DNA of 64,000 bases. It comes from Stenotrophomonas maltophilia (GTDB lineage: Bacteria > Pseudomonadota > Gammaproteobacteria > Xanthomonadales > Xanthomonadaceae). A program made the position numbers and the translations under genes. The notes below the pieces were generated by a model. That model worked only from the letters and a program-made list of their open reading frames with translations, searched no databases and was not told where the DNA came from. The stretch lies in contig DEZI01000037.1 in assembly GCA_002364755.1 (NCBI GenBank), positions 58,229-122,228 of the forward strand, given 5' to 3'. The stretch's first letter is position 1; each line of letters begins with the position of its first letter. Positions 25,253 through 35,596 of this stretch are shown piece after piece.

Positions 25253-25570
25253 TGCGCGGCTCCATAGCCGAGCGTTGGCTCAGCTCTACAGAAGTGATGT
25301 CATTGGGCATCCGTCGCCGGCTGGATGAACGCGCAGTTCCATACGCGTACGCAGCGGTCACTACGCCGCGCACGTGACGATGCGTACTGAACTGATGACG
25401 CGCTGTCACAAACAAATCGCCATCACTTCACGGCTGTTTGATATGGAACAGTGCACAGTCACGTAGAGCCTACGCAAACGTCCCCCACGTTCCGCGACGA
25501 CTTCCTTCCCAGACCTGGCGCCCATTTGGGCGCGGCTGGCGCCTGCCTGACTGATTCAGAGAAGTTCACC
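25253..25570. other. intergenic region upstream of glgA with one degenerate REP
   Basis: Contains a mismatched REP ending CTCTAC at about 25264-25289 and then about 280 bases with no supported gene. It must hold the promoter of the glg/tre operon. An in-frame GTG at 25451 could extend glgA by 40 residues, but the extension has no conserved character. Confidence 0.5.
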
Positions 25571-27115
25571 ATGGCCCTCGACCTTGTCGCCGATTCCCTG
25601 CACGATTCCGCTGCAGAGACTGTCCTGCCCGCCCTTGATCTGGTGCCGGTAGGCACCCGTCGTGGCCCGTCACAGCCGATCGAACTGCCGGCGCTGGTGC
25701 AGCGGGTGCTGTTCGTAGCGACCGAGATGGCGGACTTCATCAAGGCCGGCGGCCTGGGCGATGTGGCGGCCGCGCTGCCTCGCGCCGTACGCAGCAACTG
25801 TGATGCGCGCGTGCTGCTGCCTGGCTATCCCGAAGTGCTGCAACGTCTGCCGCATCTTCGTGAAGTCGGTCGCGTCGCCGGGCGAGCCGGTCTGCCGGCC
25901 TGCACCGTGGCAATGGCGCTCCAGGCCGATGGTCTGCCGATCTATGTGCTGCTGTCGCCCGCGCTGTATGAACGCGAGGGCTCGCCGTATGTGGATGCGC
26001 AGGGCCGCGAATGGCAGGACAACGCGGTGCGCTTTGCCACCTTGTCCCATGCCGCTGCGGAACTGGCGGCCGGGCGTGCCGGGCTGGACTGGACGCCGCA
26101 GCTGCTGCACCTGAATGACTGGCCGGTGGCGATGGCCGCTGCCTATGTGCGCTGGGATCGCACCGCCGTGCCGACCCTGCTGACCATCCACAACCTGGCC
26201 TATCAGGGCCTGTTCCCGTTTGCTCTGGCGCCGACCCTCGGCGTACCTGCGGAGCATCTGGACGAACTGCATTTCCATGGCCACATGTCCTTCCTGCAGG
26301 GCGGCATTGCAAATGCCACCCGCCTGAACACGGTCAGCCTTCGCTATGCGCAGCAGATCACTGCTGCCGAGGATGGCTGCGGCCTGCACGAACTGCTGGC
26401 GCGACGCGCTGCCGGTGGCCACCTCAGTGGCATCGTCAATGGCATCGACGCCAGCTGGGATCCGCGACGTGATATTCACTTGAAGGCCCGCTTCAGCATC
26501 GGCCAGTGCGCGGGTCGTGAAGAGAATGCGCAGGCCGTGCGCCAGGCCTTCGGGCTGCAGCCCTCGTCGGGCCCGCTGTTCGCCGTGGTCTCGCGTCTGG
26601 TCCATCAGAAGGGCCTGGACATCACCTGCGACGTCGCCCCGCAGATCGTGGCGGCCGGTGGCCAGCTGGTGGTGATCGGCGGTGGCGAGCCGCAGGTGGA
26701 AGCGCAGGTGCAGGCACTGGCACAGCGTTACCCCGGGCGGGTCGGCGCCTTCATCGGCTTCGACGAAGGCCTGGCGCGGCAGATGTTCGCCGGCGCCGAC
26801 TTCCTGCTGATGCCCTCGCGCTTCGAGCCCTGCGGCCTCAGCCAGATGTACGCGCAGCGCTTTGGCTGCCTGCCGGTCGCGCATGCGACAGGCGGTCTGG
26901 TCGATACGGTCGAGGACGGCGTGACGGGCTTCCTGTTCCATGGCGCCAACGCCGATGGGCTGCGCCGCTGCGTGGAGCGGGCGATGCGCACGTTCCGGCT
27001 GCCGGCGCTGATGAATGCAATGCGACGTGCGGCGATGCTGCGTCCGGGCGGCTGGGAGACGGCCGGCAAGGCCTACCTCGCGCTGTACCAGCAGACCTGC
27101 CAGGTGGCTGCATGA
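25571..27115 (+). CDS. glgA: glycogen synthase (ADP-glucose type, GT5)
   Basis: 514 residues, somewhat longer than E. coli GlgA (477) because of about 40 extra N-terminal residues. The ADP-glucose motif appears as KAGGLGDV near 59-66. LLTIHNLAYQG, VNGIDASWDP, VSRLVHQKGLD and the C-terminal catalytic region LMPSRFEPCGLSQMYA with ATGGLVDTV are standard. It extends alpha-1,4-glucan chains from ADP-glucose. No glgC is present in this window, so the ADP-glucose source is elsewhere. First gene of a seven-gene coupled operon; its stop overlaps glgB (ATGA at 27112). Confidence 0.93.
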   Translation: MALDLVADSLHDSAAETVLPALDLVPVGTRRGPSQPIELPALVQRVLFVATEMADFIKAGGLGDVAAALPRAVRSNCDARVLLPGYPEVLQRLPHLREVGRVAGRAGLPACTVAMALQADGLPIYVLLSPALYEREGSPYVDAQGREWQDNAVRFATLSHAAAELAAGRAGLDWTPQLLHLNDWPVAMAAAYVRWDRTAVPTLLTIHNLAYQGLFPFALAPTLGVPAEHLDELHFHGHMSFLQGGIANATRLNTVSLRYAQQITAAEDGCGLHELLARRAAGGHLSGIVNGIDASWDPRRDIHLKARFSIGQCAGREENAQAVRQAFGLQPSSGPLFAVVSRLVHQKGLDITCDVAPQIVAAGGQLVVIGGGEPQVEAQVQALAQRYPGRVGAFIGFDEGLARQMFAGADFLLMPSRFEPCGLSQMYAQRFGCLPVAHATGGLVDTVEDGVTGFLFHGANADGLRRCVERAMRTFRLPALMNAMRRAAMLRPGGWETAGKAYLALYQQTCQVAA

Positions 27116-29346
27116 ATGACGAAGGACGCGGTTCGGTGGCGTTTGACTACGAGGTGATGTCACAGGGTGATGCGGTCGCGCCGCTGGCGGTCGAGATGCA
27201 GGCGCTGGTGGAGGGTCGCCCGGCCGATGCGTTTGCCTGGTTGGGCCCGCATGCCGATGGCAACGGTGGCCGTGTGATCCGCGCGCTGGTGCCGAACGCA
27301 CAGCGGGTGGAGGTGATCGAGGCCAGCGGCCGCCGTTGGGATCTTCGCGGCACGAATCTGGCGGGTCTCTTTGAGGGTCCCGCCGGTGCTGACGCGATCC
27401 CGCTGCTGGCGCTGCACTTTCCCGATGGCGTCGAGCAGGTGCACGACGCATATGCGTTCGGCCCACTGCTGGATGAGGCGCTGCTGCGGCGCATCCACCA
27501 GGGCGACGCCGAAGCGGTACGCGCACTGGGCGCCACCGAAATGGCCGTTGAAGGCATCGAGGGCGTGCGTTTCGCCGTCTGGGCACCGAACGCGCAACGT
27601 GTGGCAGTGGTGGGTGACTTCAATGGCTGGGACGGTCGCCGCCACCCCATGCGGCTGCGCCATGCTGCCGGCGTGTGGGAGCTGTTCATTCCAAGGGTCC
27701 AGCCGGGCGCGTGCTACAAGTTCCGCCTGATCGGCGCAGATGGCCAAAGCCTGCCCGACAAACTCGACCCGATGGCGCGCTGGGCCGAGCGCTCGCCTGC
27801 CACCGCCTCACGCGTGGTGTCGGCCGCGCCGATGCAATGGAATGATGATGCCTGGCTGCAACGGCGCCGCCAGCAGGGCGTCAGCGCCCCGTTGTCCATC
27901 TATGAGGTGCACGCCGGATCCTGGCAGCGCGCCGAGGATGGCGGGGTGCTGGACTGGGATGCACTGGCGGATCGGCTGATCCCCCATGTCACCCGGCTGG
28001 GCTTCACCCACATCGAGCTGCTGCCGATCAGCGAGCATCCGTTTGGTGGCTCCTGGGGCTATCAGCCGCTGGGCATCTACGCCCCGACGTCGCGCTACGG
28101 CCCGCCGGAAGCCTTCGCCCGCTTCGTCGATCGTTGCCATCAGGCCGGCCTGGGCGTGATCGTCGACTGGGTCAGCGCGCATTTCCCGGACGACGCCCAT
28201 GGCCTGGCGCGCTTCGATGGCACCGCCCTGTACGAGCACGCCGATCCGCGCGAGGGGAAGCATGCCGACTGGGACACGCTGATCTACAACTATGGCCGCA
28301 ATGAAGTCTCGGCCTACCTGATCGGCAGCGCGCTGGAGTGGATAGAGCATTTCCACATCGACGGGCTGCGCGTGGATGCAGTGGCGTCGATGCTGTACCG
28401 CGACTACAGCCGGCCTGAGGGACAGTGGGTGCCCAACGCACAGGGCGGCCGCGAGAATCTGGAGGCGGTGGCCTTCCTGCAGCGCATGAACCAGTCCCTG
28501 CGCGAGCGCTTTCCGGACGTGCTGGTGATCGCCGAGGAGAGCACCGCCTGGCCGGGCGTGACCAACCCGGTGGCCGAGGGCGGCCTGGGTTTCACCCATA
28601 AATGGAACATGGGCTGGATGCACGACACGCTGCAGTACCTGCAGCGCGACCCGGTACACCGCCCGCATCACCACAGCGAAATCAGCTTCGGCCTGGTGTA
28701 TGCCTTCTCCGAGCGTTTCGTGTTGCCGCTGTCGCATGACGAAGTGGTCCACGGCAAAGGCTCGCTGCTCAACAAGATGGCGGGCGACCGGGCCCAGCAG
28801 TTTGCCCAGCTGCGGGCGTACTACGCCTTCATGTGGGCACACCCCGGCAGCAAACTGCTGTTCATGGGCGGCGAATTCGGCCAGGCGGGCGAGTGGGCGC
28901 ATCAGCGCGAGCTGGAATGGGACCAGGCTGCGACCGTCGAGGGTGGCGGATTGATGCGTCTGGTCGGCGATCTGAACGCACAACTGCTGCATCAGCCCGC
29001 CCTGCATCGCGATGAGCGCGACGAGCGTGGCTTTGCCTGGAGTGTGGCCGACGACAGCCGCAACAGCGTTTACGCCTTCATCCGCCAGGACCCGTCCGGC
29101 GAGGCACCGGCGATGCTGGTGGTCAGCAATTTCACGCCCGTGCGCCGCGAAGGTTACCGGGTTGGCGTACCCGCGCCCGGCCTGTGGTCGGAGCGGTTGA
29201 ACACCGACAGCCACCACTACGCGGGCGGCAATGCAGGCAACCTGGGTGCGGTTGCCACCGAAGCACGGCCCATGCACGGGCACGCGCAATCACTGCGGCT
29301 GACCCTGCCGCCGATGTCCACGCTGTATCTGCAGGTTGTCGCATGA
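27112..29346 (+). CDS. glgB: 1,4-alpha-glucan branching enzyme
   Basis: 744 residues, GH13 family, normal length. Two N-terminal CBM48-like beta domains (about 1-120 and 120-225; GVRFAVWAPNAQRVAVVGDFNGWDGR) precede the catalytic barrel. The nucleophile is Asp422 in GLRVDAVASM, the acid/base Glu475 is in VIAEEST, and the transition-state Asp is in LSHDEVVHGKGS. It introduces alpha-1,6 branches in glycogen. It is coupled to glgA and treZ by 4-base overlaps at both ends. Confidence 0.95.
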   Translation: MNDEGRGSVAFDYEVMSQGDAVAPLAVEMQALVEGRPADAFAWLGPHADGNGGRVIRALVPNAQRVEVIEASGRRWDLRGTNLAGLFEGPAGADAIPLLALHFPDGVEQVHDAYAFGPLLDEALLRRIHQGDAEAVRALGATEMAVEGIEGVRFAVWAPNAQRVAVVGDFNGWDGRRHPMRLRHAAGVWELFIPRVQPGACYKFRLIGADGQSLPDKLDPMARWAERSPATASRVVSAAPMQWNDDAWLQRRRQQGVSAPLSIYEVHAGSWQRAEDGGVLDWDALADRLIPHVTRLGFTHIELLPISEHPFGGSWGYQPLGIYAPTSRYGPPEAFARFVDRCHQAGLGVIVDWVSAHFPDDAHGLARFDGTALYEHADPREGKHADWDTLIYNYGRNEVSAYLIGSALEWIEHFHIDGLRVDAVASMLYRDYSRPEGQWVPNAQGGRENLEAVAFLQRMNQSLRERFPDVLVIAEESTAWPGVTNPVAEGGLGFTHKWNMGWMHDTLQYLQRDPVHRPHHHSEISFGLVYAFSERFVLPLSHDEVVHGKGSLLNKMAGDRAQQFAQLRAYYAFMWAHPGSKLLFMGGEFGQAGEWAHQRELEWDQAATVEGGGLMRLVGDLNAQLLHQPALHRDERDERGFAWSVADDSRNSVYAFIRQDPSGEAPAMLVVSNFTPVRREGYRVGVPAPGLWSERLNTDSHHYAGGNAGNLGAVATEARPMHGHAQSLRLTLPPMSTLYLQVVA

Positions 29347-31064
29347 CCGCATCCGGGCGTCTGGGTGCGCGGCCGGTGGACAAAGGCATGGTTGAATTCC
29401 GACTGTGGGCGCCTGACATCGATCAGGTGCTGCTGGTGCTGCACGGGACAGCGTTGCCGATGGATCGGCAGCCTGACGGTCTGCACCTGCTCCGCACGGC
29501 GGCTGCGCACGGTGACCGTTACCGCTTCCGCCTGCCGGATGGCAGCGAGGTGCCGGATCCCGCATCGCGCTGGCAGCCCGAGGGCGTTGACGGCCCCAGC
29601 GCCGTCCTGGCCGAGGATGCGTATGCCTGGCAGACGCGGGACTGGAGCGGGGTCGCCTGGCCGGACATGGTGATCTATGAAGTGCACGTGGAAGCAGCCG
29701 GCGGGTTTGCCGCGCTGACGGCGCAGCTGCCGATGCTGGCGGCGACCGGCATCACCGCCATCGAGCTGATGCCGCTGGCGCAGTTCCCCGGTACCCGCAA
29801 CTGGGGCTATGACGGTGTGTTTCCCTACGCCCCGGCACAGGCCTATGGCGGACCCGAAGCACTGAAGCGTTTCGTCGATGCGGCGCATGCCGCCGGCCTG
29901 GCGGTACTGCTGGATGTGGTCTACAACCACTTCGGGCCGCAGGGCAACCATCTGGCGCAGTATGCCAAGGGCTTTTTCCACAGCGGTCGCAGCACGCCGT
30001 GGGGTGAGGCCATCGACTTCGAACAGCCACAGGTGCAGCGCTTCTTCATCGACAATGCACTGATGTGGCTGCAGGAGTACCGCTTTGACGGGCTGCGCCT
30101 GGACGCAGTGCACGCCATCGATGATGACCGCTTCCTGCAGCAGCTCAGCGATGCGATCCGTGCCGAGGTGCCGCACGCGCACCTGGTGCTGGAAAACGAG
30201 CGCAACCAGGCACGGTGGCTGCGGGGCGCCTACCAGGCGCAGTGGAACGATGACTTCCACAATGCGCTGCACGTTCTGCTGACCGGTGAGCACGAGGGCT
30301 ATTACGCTGCGTACGCTGGCCGCGCCGAAGCACTGTTGGCGCGCTGCCTGGCCGAGGGCTTTGCGTGGCAGGGTGAGCCCGACCTGCGTGGCGAAGTCCG
30401 CGGCGAGCCCAGCGGCGACCTGCCGCCGTCCCGCTTCGTGGTGTTCGCGCAGAACCATGACCAGGTGGGGAATCGCGCCTTCGGCGAGCGGCTGAGCCAG
30501 CTGCAGGACCCGCCGGCGTTGCGCATGGCCACCGCGCTCACCGTGCTCACACCCATGATACCGCTGCTGTTCATGGGCGAGCCGTGGCAGTCCACGTCAC
30601 CGTTCCTGTTCTTCACTGATTACCAGGCACCGCTGGACGAAGCGGTGCGGGAGGGGCGTCGGCGCGAGTTCGCCGGCTTCAGCGCATTTGCTGACGCGGC
30701 TTCGCGGGCGCGGATTCCCGACCCGAATGATCCGGCGACGCTGCAGGCCTCGTATGTGCCGCCACCGGACGCCAGCCTCGCGGCACAGCAGTCGCTGGCG
30801 TGGCTTCGCGATCTGCTCGACCTGCGTCGCCGCTGCCTGCAACCCGGCCTCGAGCAGGCGCGTTCGCTGGGTGCAAGGGTGCTCGGCACAGGCGCGGTGC
30901 AGGCGGGATGGCAGCTGCCCGCCGGGCAGTGGTGGATCGCCATCAACGCAGGGCCTGCCGAAGTGACGCATTCACTGCCTGATGGCGAATCGCTGCTGGA
31001 TCTGCCTACCGGTCCTTCGCTGCATCCGTGCGGTGGTCTGCAGCTGCGCTGGCTCCCGGCATGA
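29343..31064 (+). CDS. treZ: malto-oligosyltrehalose trehalohydrolase
   Basis: 573 residues, GH13. It cleaves the trehalose unit from maltooligosyltrehalose made by TreY. After a short CBM48-like domain come GYDGVFPYAPAQAYGGPEALKRFVD, DVVYNHFGPQGN, the nucleophile in GLRLDAVHAIDD, the acid Glu in LVLENERNQ and FAQNHDQVGNRAFGERL, the last diagnostic for TreZ. The ATG at 29343 overlaps the glgB stop. It is paired functionally with treY two genes downstream. Confidence 0.93.
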   Translation: MTASGRLGARPVDKGMVEFRLWAPDIDQVLLVLHGTALPMDRQPDGLHLLRTAAAHGDRYRFRLPDGSEVPDPASRWQPEGVDGPSAVLAEDAYAWQTRDWSGVAWPDMVIYEVHVEAAGGFAALTAQLPMLAATGITAIELMPLAQFPGTRNWGYDGVFPYAPAQAYGGPEALKRFVDAAHAAGLAVLLDVVYNHFGPQGNHLAQYAKGFFHSGRSTPWGEAIDFEQPQVQRFFIDNALMWLQEYRFDGLRLDAVHAIDDDRFLQQLSDAIRAEVPHAHLVLENERNQARWLRGAYQAQWNDDFHNALHVLLTGEHEGYYAAYAGRAEALLARCLAEGFAWQGEPDLRGEVRGEPSGDLPPSRFVVFAQNHDQVGNRAFGERLSQLQDPPALRMATALTVLTPMIPLLFMGEPWQSTSPFLFFTDYQAPLDEAVREGRRREFAGFSAFADAASRARIPDPNDPATLQASYVPPPDASLAAQQSLAWLRDLLDLRRRCLQPGLEQARSLGARVLGTGAVQAGWQLPAGQWWIAINAGPAEVTHSLPDGESLLDLPTGPSLHPCGGLQLRWLPA

Positions 31065-32899
31065 GCGGCGATGCTGCGCTGCTGGCAGCGGCGCGTTCTG
31101 CGGGGCTGATGCCGCAGTGGGAGGATGTTTCCGGACGGCAGTGCCAGGTTGCACCGGAGGTGCTGCGCGCGGTTCTGCAGGCCTTGCAGCCGCAGGCGGA
31201 AGCGTCGGGTACGCCACTGCACACCGCGATCTGCGGTGAGGCGGTGGTCCTGCCCGGCACTGCAGGCGCGGCATGCTGGGTCGATGAGGCCGGCCAGCAA
31301 CGTGATGCGCACCCGGATTCGGCTGGGTGTTGGCCGGTGCCATTGCAGCCCGGTTACTGGCACTGGCAGCAGGGGCCGCGTCGTATCGCGGTCGCCGTTG
31401 CACCACACAAGGCATGGTGGCCCGCGCATCTCGACCGCGGCTGGGGCCTTGCGGCGCAGGTCTACAGCCTGCGCAGCGCAGGCGATGCCGGCATCGGCGA
31501 CAGCTCAGGCTGTACACCCTGGCTGCAGCGGCTGCAGCAGCACGGCGGGCAGGCGTTTGCGCTCAGCCCAATGCACGCCGGACTGCCGCCGGACGCCGGC
31601 TATAGTCCGTACTCGCCCAGCGACCGCCGCTGGCTTGACCCGCTGCAGGCCTCGCTGCTGCAGGTGGTTCCCGTTGCCGCCCGCGCTGCGTTGGCGGTGC
31701 ATCCTGCGCTGGCCGAGGCGGTGGACGCAGCCTCCGCCGCGCGGCGCATCGACTGGCCTGCCGCGGCTGACCTGAAGTGGCGCTGGCTGCGCGCAGCGCG
31801 GCTTCAGCTGCAGCAGGCGCAACCCGAGCTTTGGGGCGAGGTCTGCCAGTGGCAGACCCACGCAGGGGCAGCGCTGCAGGACTACTGCGCACTGGCAGCC
31901 GACGTGCGCAGCGGTGATGCGCAGGACCATGCCTTCGCGCAGTGGGTAGCGCAACATTGCTGGACGCAGCTGCACTCGCAGGCATGCAGCAACGGCGCGG
32001 CCATCGGCCTGATTGCCGATCTGGCGGTGGGCTGCGCGCCCGACGGTGCGGAAGCGCGTTCGCAGGCCAGCGCCATGCTGGCGGGCCTGGAGCTCGGTGC
32101 GCCACCGGATGCCTTCAACACCCAAGGCCAGGCGTGGGGGATCACCGGCTTCTCGCCGCTGGCCCTGCGCAGGCAGGGCTACGCGCCCTTCATCAGTCTG
32201 TTGCGGGCGGTCATGGCCAGCCGCGGCGGCGTACGCATCGACCATATCCTCGGCCTGCACCGGCTGTGGGTACTGCCGCAGGGCGCTTCCGCCCGCGACG
32301 GGGTCTATCTGCAGTTTCCGCTGCAGGACCTGCTGAACCTGCTGGTGCTGGAATCCTGGCGGCACCGGTGCGTGGTGATCGGCGAGGACCTGGGCGTGGT
32401 TCCGGCAGGCATCCGCCAGCAACTGGCCGCGCGCGGCGTGCTCGGTGTGGATGTGCTGCCCTTCACCCGTGACGAGGCAGGCTTCCTGCCTGCCGAACGC
32501 TGGCGCCGCGATGCCGTGGCCATGCCGTCCACCCACGATCTGCCGCCGCTGGGCGGCTGGTTGCGCGGTAGGGACCTGCGCTGGCGGGCACGCCTGGGCG
32601 AAATCGAAGATCTGCCCTCATCACTGGCGCAACGGCGCTCGGATGCCACTGCCCTGGCCGACCTTGTTCATGGAGATTGCGTGGAAGACGATGCACTGGG
32701 CCTGCTTGCCAGCACCCCCTCGCGGCTGGCCCTGCTTCCCTTGGAAGATGCGCTGGGACTGCGTACACAGGTCAACCTGCCGGGCACTGTCGGCGGCCAT
32801 CCGAACTGGCGGCGGCGGTTGCCGCTGCACTGGAACGAGGCCGCACTGCAGTCGCGGCTGCGGCACGTCAGCGCGGGTCGCGACGGAGGCCACGCATGA
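31061..32899 (+). CDS. malQ: 4-alpha-glucanotransferase (GH77)
   Basis: 612 residues. It transfers maltooligosyl segments between glucans and so supplies chain lengths suitable for TreY. GH77 landmarks: LYSLRSAGDAGIGD, ALSPMHAGLPPDAGYSPYSPSDRRW, QAWGITGFSPLAL, the nucleophile region GVRIDHILGLHRLWVLPQG, the acid Glu in VVIGEDLGVVP and the Asp in MPSTHDLPPLGGW. It sits between treZ and treY with 4-base overlaps on both sides. Confidence 0.93.
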   Translation: MSGDAALLAAARSAGLMPQWEDVSGRQCQVAPEVLRAVLQALQPQAEASGTPLHTAICGEAVVLPGTAGAACWVDEAGQQRDAHPDSAGCWPVPLQPGYWHWQQGPRRIAVAVAPHKAWWPAHLDRGWGLAAQVYSLRSAGDAGIGDSSGCTPWLQRLQQHGGQAFALSPMHAGLPPDAGYSPYSPSDRRWLDPLQASLLQVVPVAARAALAVHPALAEAVDAASAARRIDWPAAADLKWRWLRAARLQLQQAQPELWGEVCQWQTHAGAALQDYCALAADVRSGDAQDHAFAQWVAQHCWTQLHSQACSNGAAIGLIADLAVGCAPDGAEARSQASAMLAGLELGAPPDAFNTQGQAWGITGFSPLALRRQGYAPFISLLRAVMASRGGVRIDHILGLHRLWVLPQGASARDGVYLQFPLQDLLNLLVLESWRHRCVVIGEDLGVVPAGIRQQLAARGVLGVDVLPFTRDEAGFLPAERWRRDAVAMPSTHDLPPLGGWLRGRDLRWRARLGEIEDLPSSLAQRRSDATALADLVHGDCVEDDALGLLASTPSRLALLPLEDALGLRTQVNLPGTVGGHPNWRRRLPLHWNEAALQSRLRHVSAGRDGGHA

Positions 32900-35436
32900 C
32901 CGCACTTCGCGCCACCGCGCGCCTGCAGCTGCATGCAGGCTTTGGTTTCGATGCCGCAGCGGCGCAGGCGGGCTACTTCGCCACGCTGGGCGTCAGCCAC
33001 CTGTATCTGTCGCCCATCGCCGCAGCGATGCCGGGTTCCACGCACGGCTACGATGGCATTGATCCGACCCGGATCAACCCGGAACTGGGCGGCGAGGAAG
33101 GCTTCCTGCGACTGGCATGCCGTGCCCGCGAGCATGGGCTGGGGCTGCTGCTGGATATCGTGCCCAACCATCTGGCTGCCGCGCCGCAGAATCCGTGGTG
33201 GTCGGACGTGCTGATGCACGGGCGGCGCAGTCGCCATGCGCAATGGTTCGACATCGACTGGGAGGCTGTCGGCGCTGGCCAGCGGCTCTGGCTGCCCGTG
33301 CTTGACCGACCGCTGCAGGAGGCCATCAAGGCTGGCGTTCTGAGGGTAGAGGAATTCAAGGGCCAGCCCTGCCTGGTCCATCACGATCTGCGCCTGCCAT
33401 TGTCTCCGCGCAGCTATCCATTGCAGCCCGGCGCCCGCCAGGGTTGGATCGAGCGCTGCAACCGTTCCATGGAGCGCATGCACATGCTGCTGCAGCGCCA
33501 GCACTATCACCTGGCCTGGTGGCGCACCGGCGGCGACCAGGTCAACTACCGGCGCTTCTTCGACATCACTTCGCTGGCGGCCCTGCGGGTGGAGCGCGAG
33601 GATGTGTTCGACGCCGTGCACGCGCTGCCGCTGCGGCTGGTGCGCGAGGGCTGGGTGGATGGCCTGAGGATCGACCACGTGGACGGTCTGGCCGATCCGG
33701 GCGCCTACCTGGACAGGCTGCGCGAGCAGCTGGATGGTGCAGCTGTCGCAGGCGGGCGCCGCGGCAGGGACATCACTCTGCACGTGGAAAAGATCCTGGC
33801 AGAGGGTGAATCCTTGCCGAATGGCTGGGCGTGCGATGGCACCACCGGCTACGACTTCATGGACCAGGCCAGTGCATGGCTGCATGAACAGGGTTCAGCG
33901 CAAGTGCTGAACGAGCAGTGGCAGGCACGCTCAGGCGACGCATGCGGCCTCGAGGAGGTGCAGCAGTTGGCACGAGATGGACTGCTGGATGGATCGCTGC
34001 ACGCAGATCTGCAGCGCCTGCTGGCCTGCGTACGGCAGGCAGTGGGTGAGGCGTCAGCCGACGCAGATCTCAGCGATGCGATGGTGCGCCGGGCACTCTG
34101 TGCACTGCTGCGCCACTACCCTGTCTACCGCCCCTATACGCTGCAGACGCAGGCCGAGCGGAATAGCCTGGCCAAGGCCGAAGCGGCTGCCTTGCAGGGT
34201 CTCGATGCCGCAGGACGCGCGGCCGTGAGCCTGCTGGCCAACGCACTGAAGACGCCCGAGGGCCACGAACTGCGCGTGCGGTTTGGCCAGCTCTCGGCAC
34301 CGCTCAATGCCAAGGCGGTGGAAGACACGGCGTTCTATCGCTACTACCGTGCGCTGTCGCGCAACGAAGTTGGCAGCGATCCGCAGCGCATCGGCCTTGA
34401 GAGCGACGCACTGATTGAACTCGGCCAGGCCCGCGGCCGCCAGCATCCCCTGGCGATGCTGGCACTGGCAACGCACGACCATAAACGCGGCCCGGATGCG
34501 CGAGCGCGCTTGGCGCTGCTCAGCACCGATGTCGGGGCCTGGCAGTCGGCGCTGGCAAGCTGGGAGCAGCAGTGCGCGGCGGCAGGGACGCCGATGCCGT
34601 TGCCTGCTGCCGAAAGTTATGCTCTTTGGCAGGCACTGGTCGGCGCCTGGCCGATGCACGGTGCGCCCGCGCAGGACTTCCCGCAGCGCATCGACCAATG
34701 GCTGCGCAAGGCGCTGCGGGAAGGCAAGCGGATCAGCAGCTGGCTCGATCCCGACCTCGCCGTTGAAGATGCCGCGCAGCAGTGGCTGCAGGCCTTGATG
34801 CACGCCGGCGAACTGCGGGGCGTGCGCGATGCGCTGGCTGATTTCGTGAAGACGCTGGCGGCGGCCGGTGCCAGCAACGGGCTGGCCCAGTTGTGCCTGC
34901 AGCTGTGCCTGCCGGGAATTCCCGATATCTACCAGGGCACCGAGTTCTGGGATCTAAGTCTGGTCGATCCGGACAACCGACGCCCTGTGGATTTCGCACA
35001 GCGCGCACAGGCACTCGCTGATGATCGCTCGTGGTCGCAGCTGCTGCAGGACTGGCACGAAGGCGCGCCGAAGATGCGCCTGCTGTCGAAGCTGCTGCAG
35101 CTGCGGCGCGACCATCCGGCGTTGTTCCTGGACGGCACGCTGCAGGCCCTGTCCTGTTCTGCTTCGGGAGATCTGGTTTTCCTGCGTGAGCATGCAGGGC
35201 AGGTGCTGCTGGTGGCGGTGCGCAGGGCGAGTGCCGGGCGGTGCCCTGGTCCTGCCCTTGCCTGGAAGGAGAACGCGGAGCAGCGGGTGACAGCGGTGCC
35301 GCAACGAACGATGCGCAACGTGCTGGATGGTCGCACGGAGATTTTCAACGGTTCCGCCTCGGATGCGCTGCTGTTTGCCGGCAGCCCCGTTGCGGTGTGG
35401 ATCAGCCAGGAGAGTGGGGCAGATGGACAGCAGTGA
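32896..35436 (+). CDS. treY: maltooligosyltrehalose synthase
   Basis: 846 residues, GH13. It isomerises the reducing-end alpha-1,4 bond of maltodextrins to the alpha,alpha-1,1 bond of trehalose. TreY markers: SHLYLSPIAAAMPGSTHGYDGID, LLLDIVPNHLAA, YRRFFDITSLAALRVE, the nucleophile in GLRIDHVDGLADP, the Glu in LHVEKILAEGE and the C-terminal LPGIPDIYQGTE. Length and order are normal. It starts in overlap with malQ, and its end overlaps the start of the DUF2934 gene by 14 bases. Confidence 0.94.
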   Translation: MTALRATARLQLHAGFGFDAAAAQAGYFATLGVSHLYLSPIAAAMPGSTHGYDGIDPTRINPELGGEEGFLRLACRAREHGLGLLLDIVPNHLAAAPQNPWWSDVLMHGRRSRHAQWFDIDWEAVGAGQRLWLPVLDRPLQEAIKAGVLRVEEFKGQPCLVHHDLRLPLSPRSYPLQPGARQGWIERCNRSMERMHMLLQRQHYHLAWWRTGGDQVNYRRFFDITSLAALRVEREDVFDAVHALPLRLVREGWVDGLRIDHVDGLADPGAYLDRLREQLDGAAVAGGRRGRDITLHVEKILAEGESLPNGWACDGTTGYDFMDQASAWLHEQGSAQVLNEQWQARSGDACGLEEVQQLARDGLLDGSLHADLQRLLACVRQAVGEASADADLSDAMVRRALCALLRHYPVYRPYTLQTQAERNSLAKAEAAALQGLDAAGRAAVSLLANALKTPEGHELRVRFGQLSAPLNAKAVEDTAFYRYYRALSRNEVGSDPQRIGLESDALIELGQARGRQHPLAMLALATHDHKRGPDARARLALLSTDVGAWQSALASWEQQCAAAGTPMPLPAAESYALWQALVGAWPMHGAPAQDFPQRIDQWLRKALREGKRISSWLDPDLAVEDAAQQWLQALMHAGELRGVRDALADFVKTLAAAGASNGLAQLCLQLCLPGIPDIYQGTEFWDLSLVDPDNRRPVDFAQRAQALADDRSWSQLLQDWHEGAPKMRLLSKLLQLRRDHPALFLDGTLQALSCSASGDLVFLREHAGQVLLVAVRRASAGRCPGPALAWKENAEQRVTAVPQRTMRNVLDGRTEIFNGSASDALLFAGSPVAVWISQESGADGQQ

Positions 35437-35596
35437 GCGGCGTCGCCGCATCGAGATGCTGGCGCACCAGATCTGGGAGGCCGAAGGCCGCCCGGATGAG
35501 CAGGCGCAACGTCATTGGCACATGGCCGAGCGTTTGGTGGAAGCGGAGATAGCAGCCCTCGATGCGGGTAAGGACGAGGACGATGGCAACCCGTAA
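35423..35596 (+). CDS. DUF2934 small protein
   Basis: 57 residues: a short helical DUF2934 domain (IEMLAHQIWEAEGRPDEQAQRHWHMAERLV) and an acidic tail. Function unknown. Small DUF2934 proteins also sit beside glgX/trehalose genes in pseudomonads. Overlapping treY by 14 bases and glgX by 14 bases, it is clearly part of the operon. A regulatory or scaffolding role is inference only. Confidence 0.85.
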   Translation: MDSSERRRRIEMLAHQIWEAEGRPDEQAQRHWHMAERLVEAEIAALDAGKDEDDGNP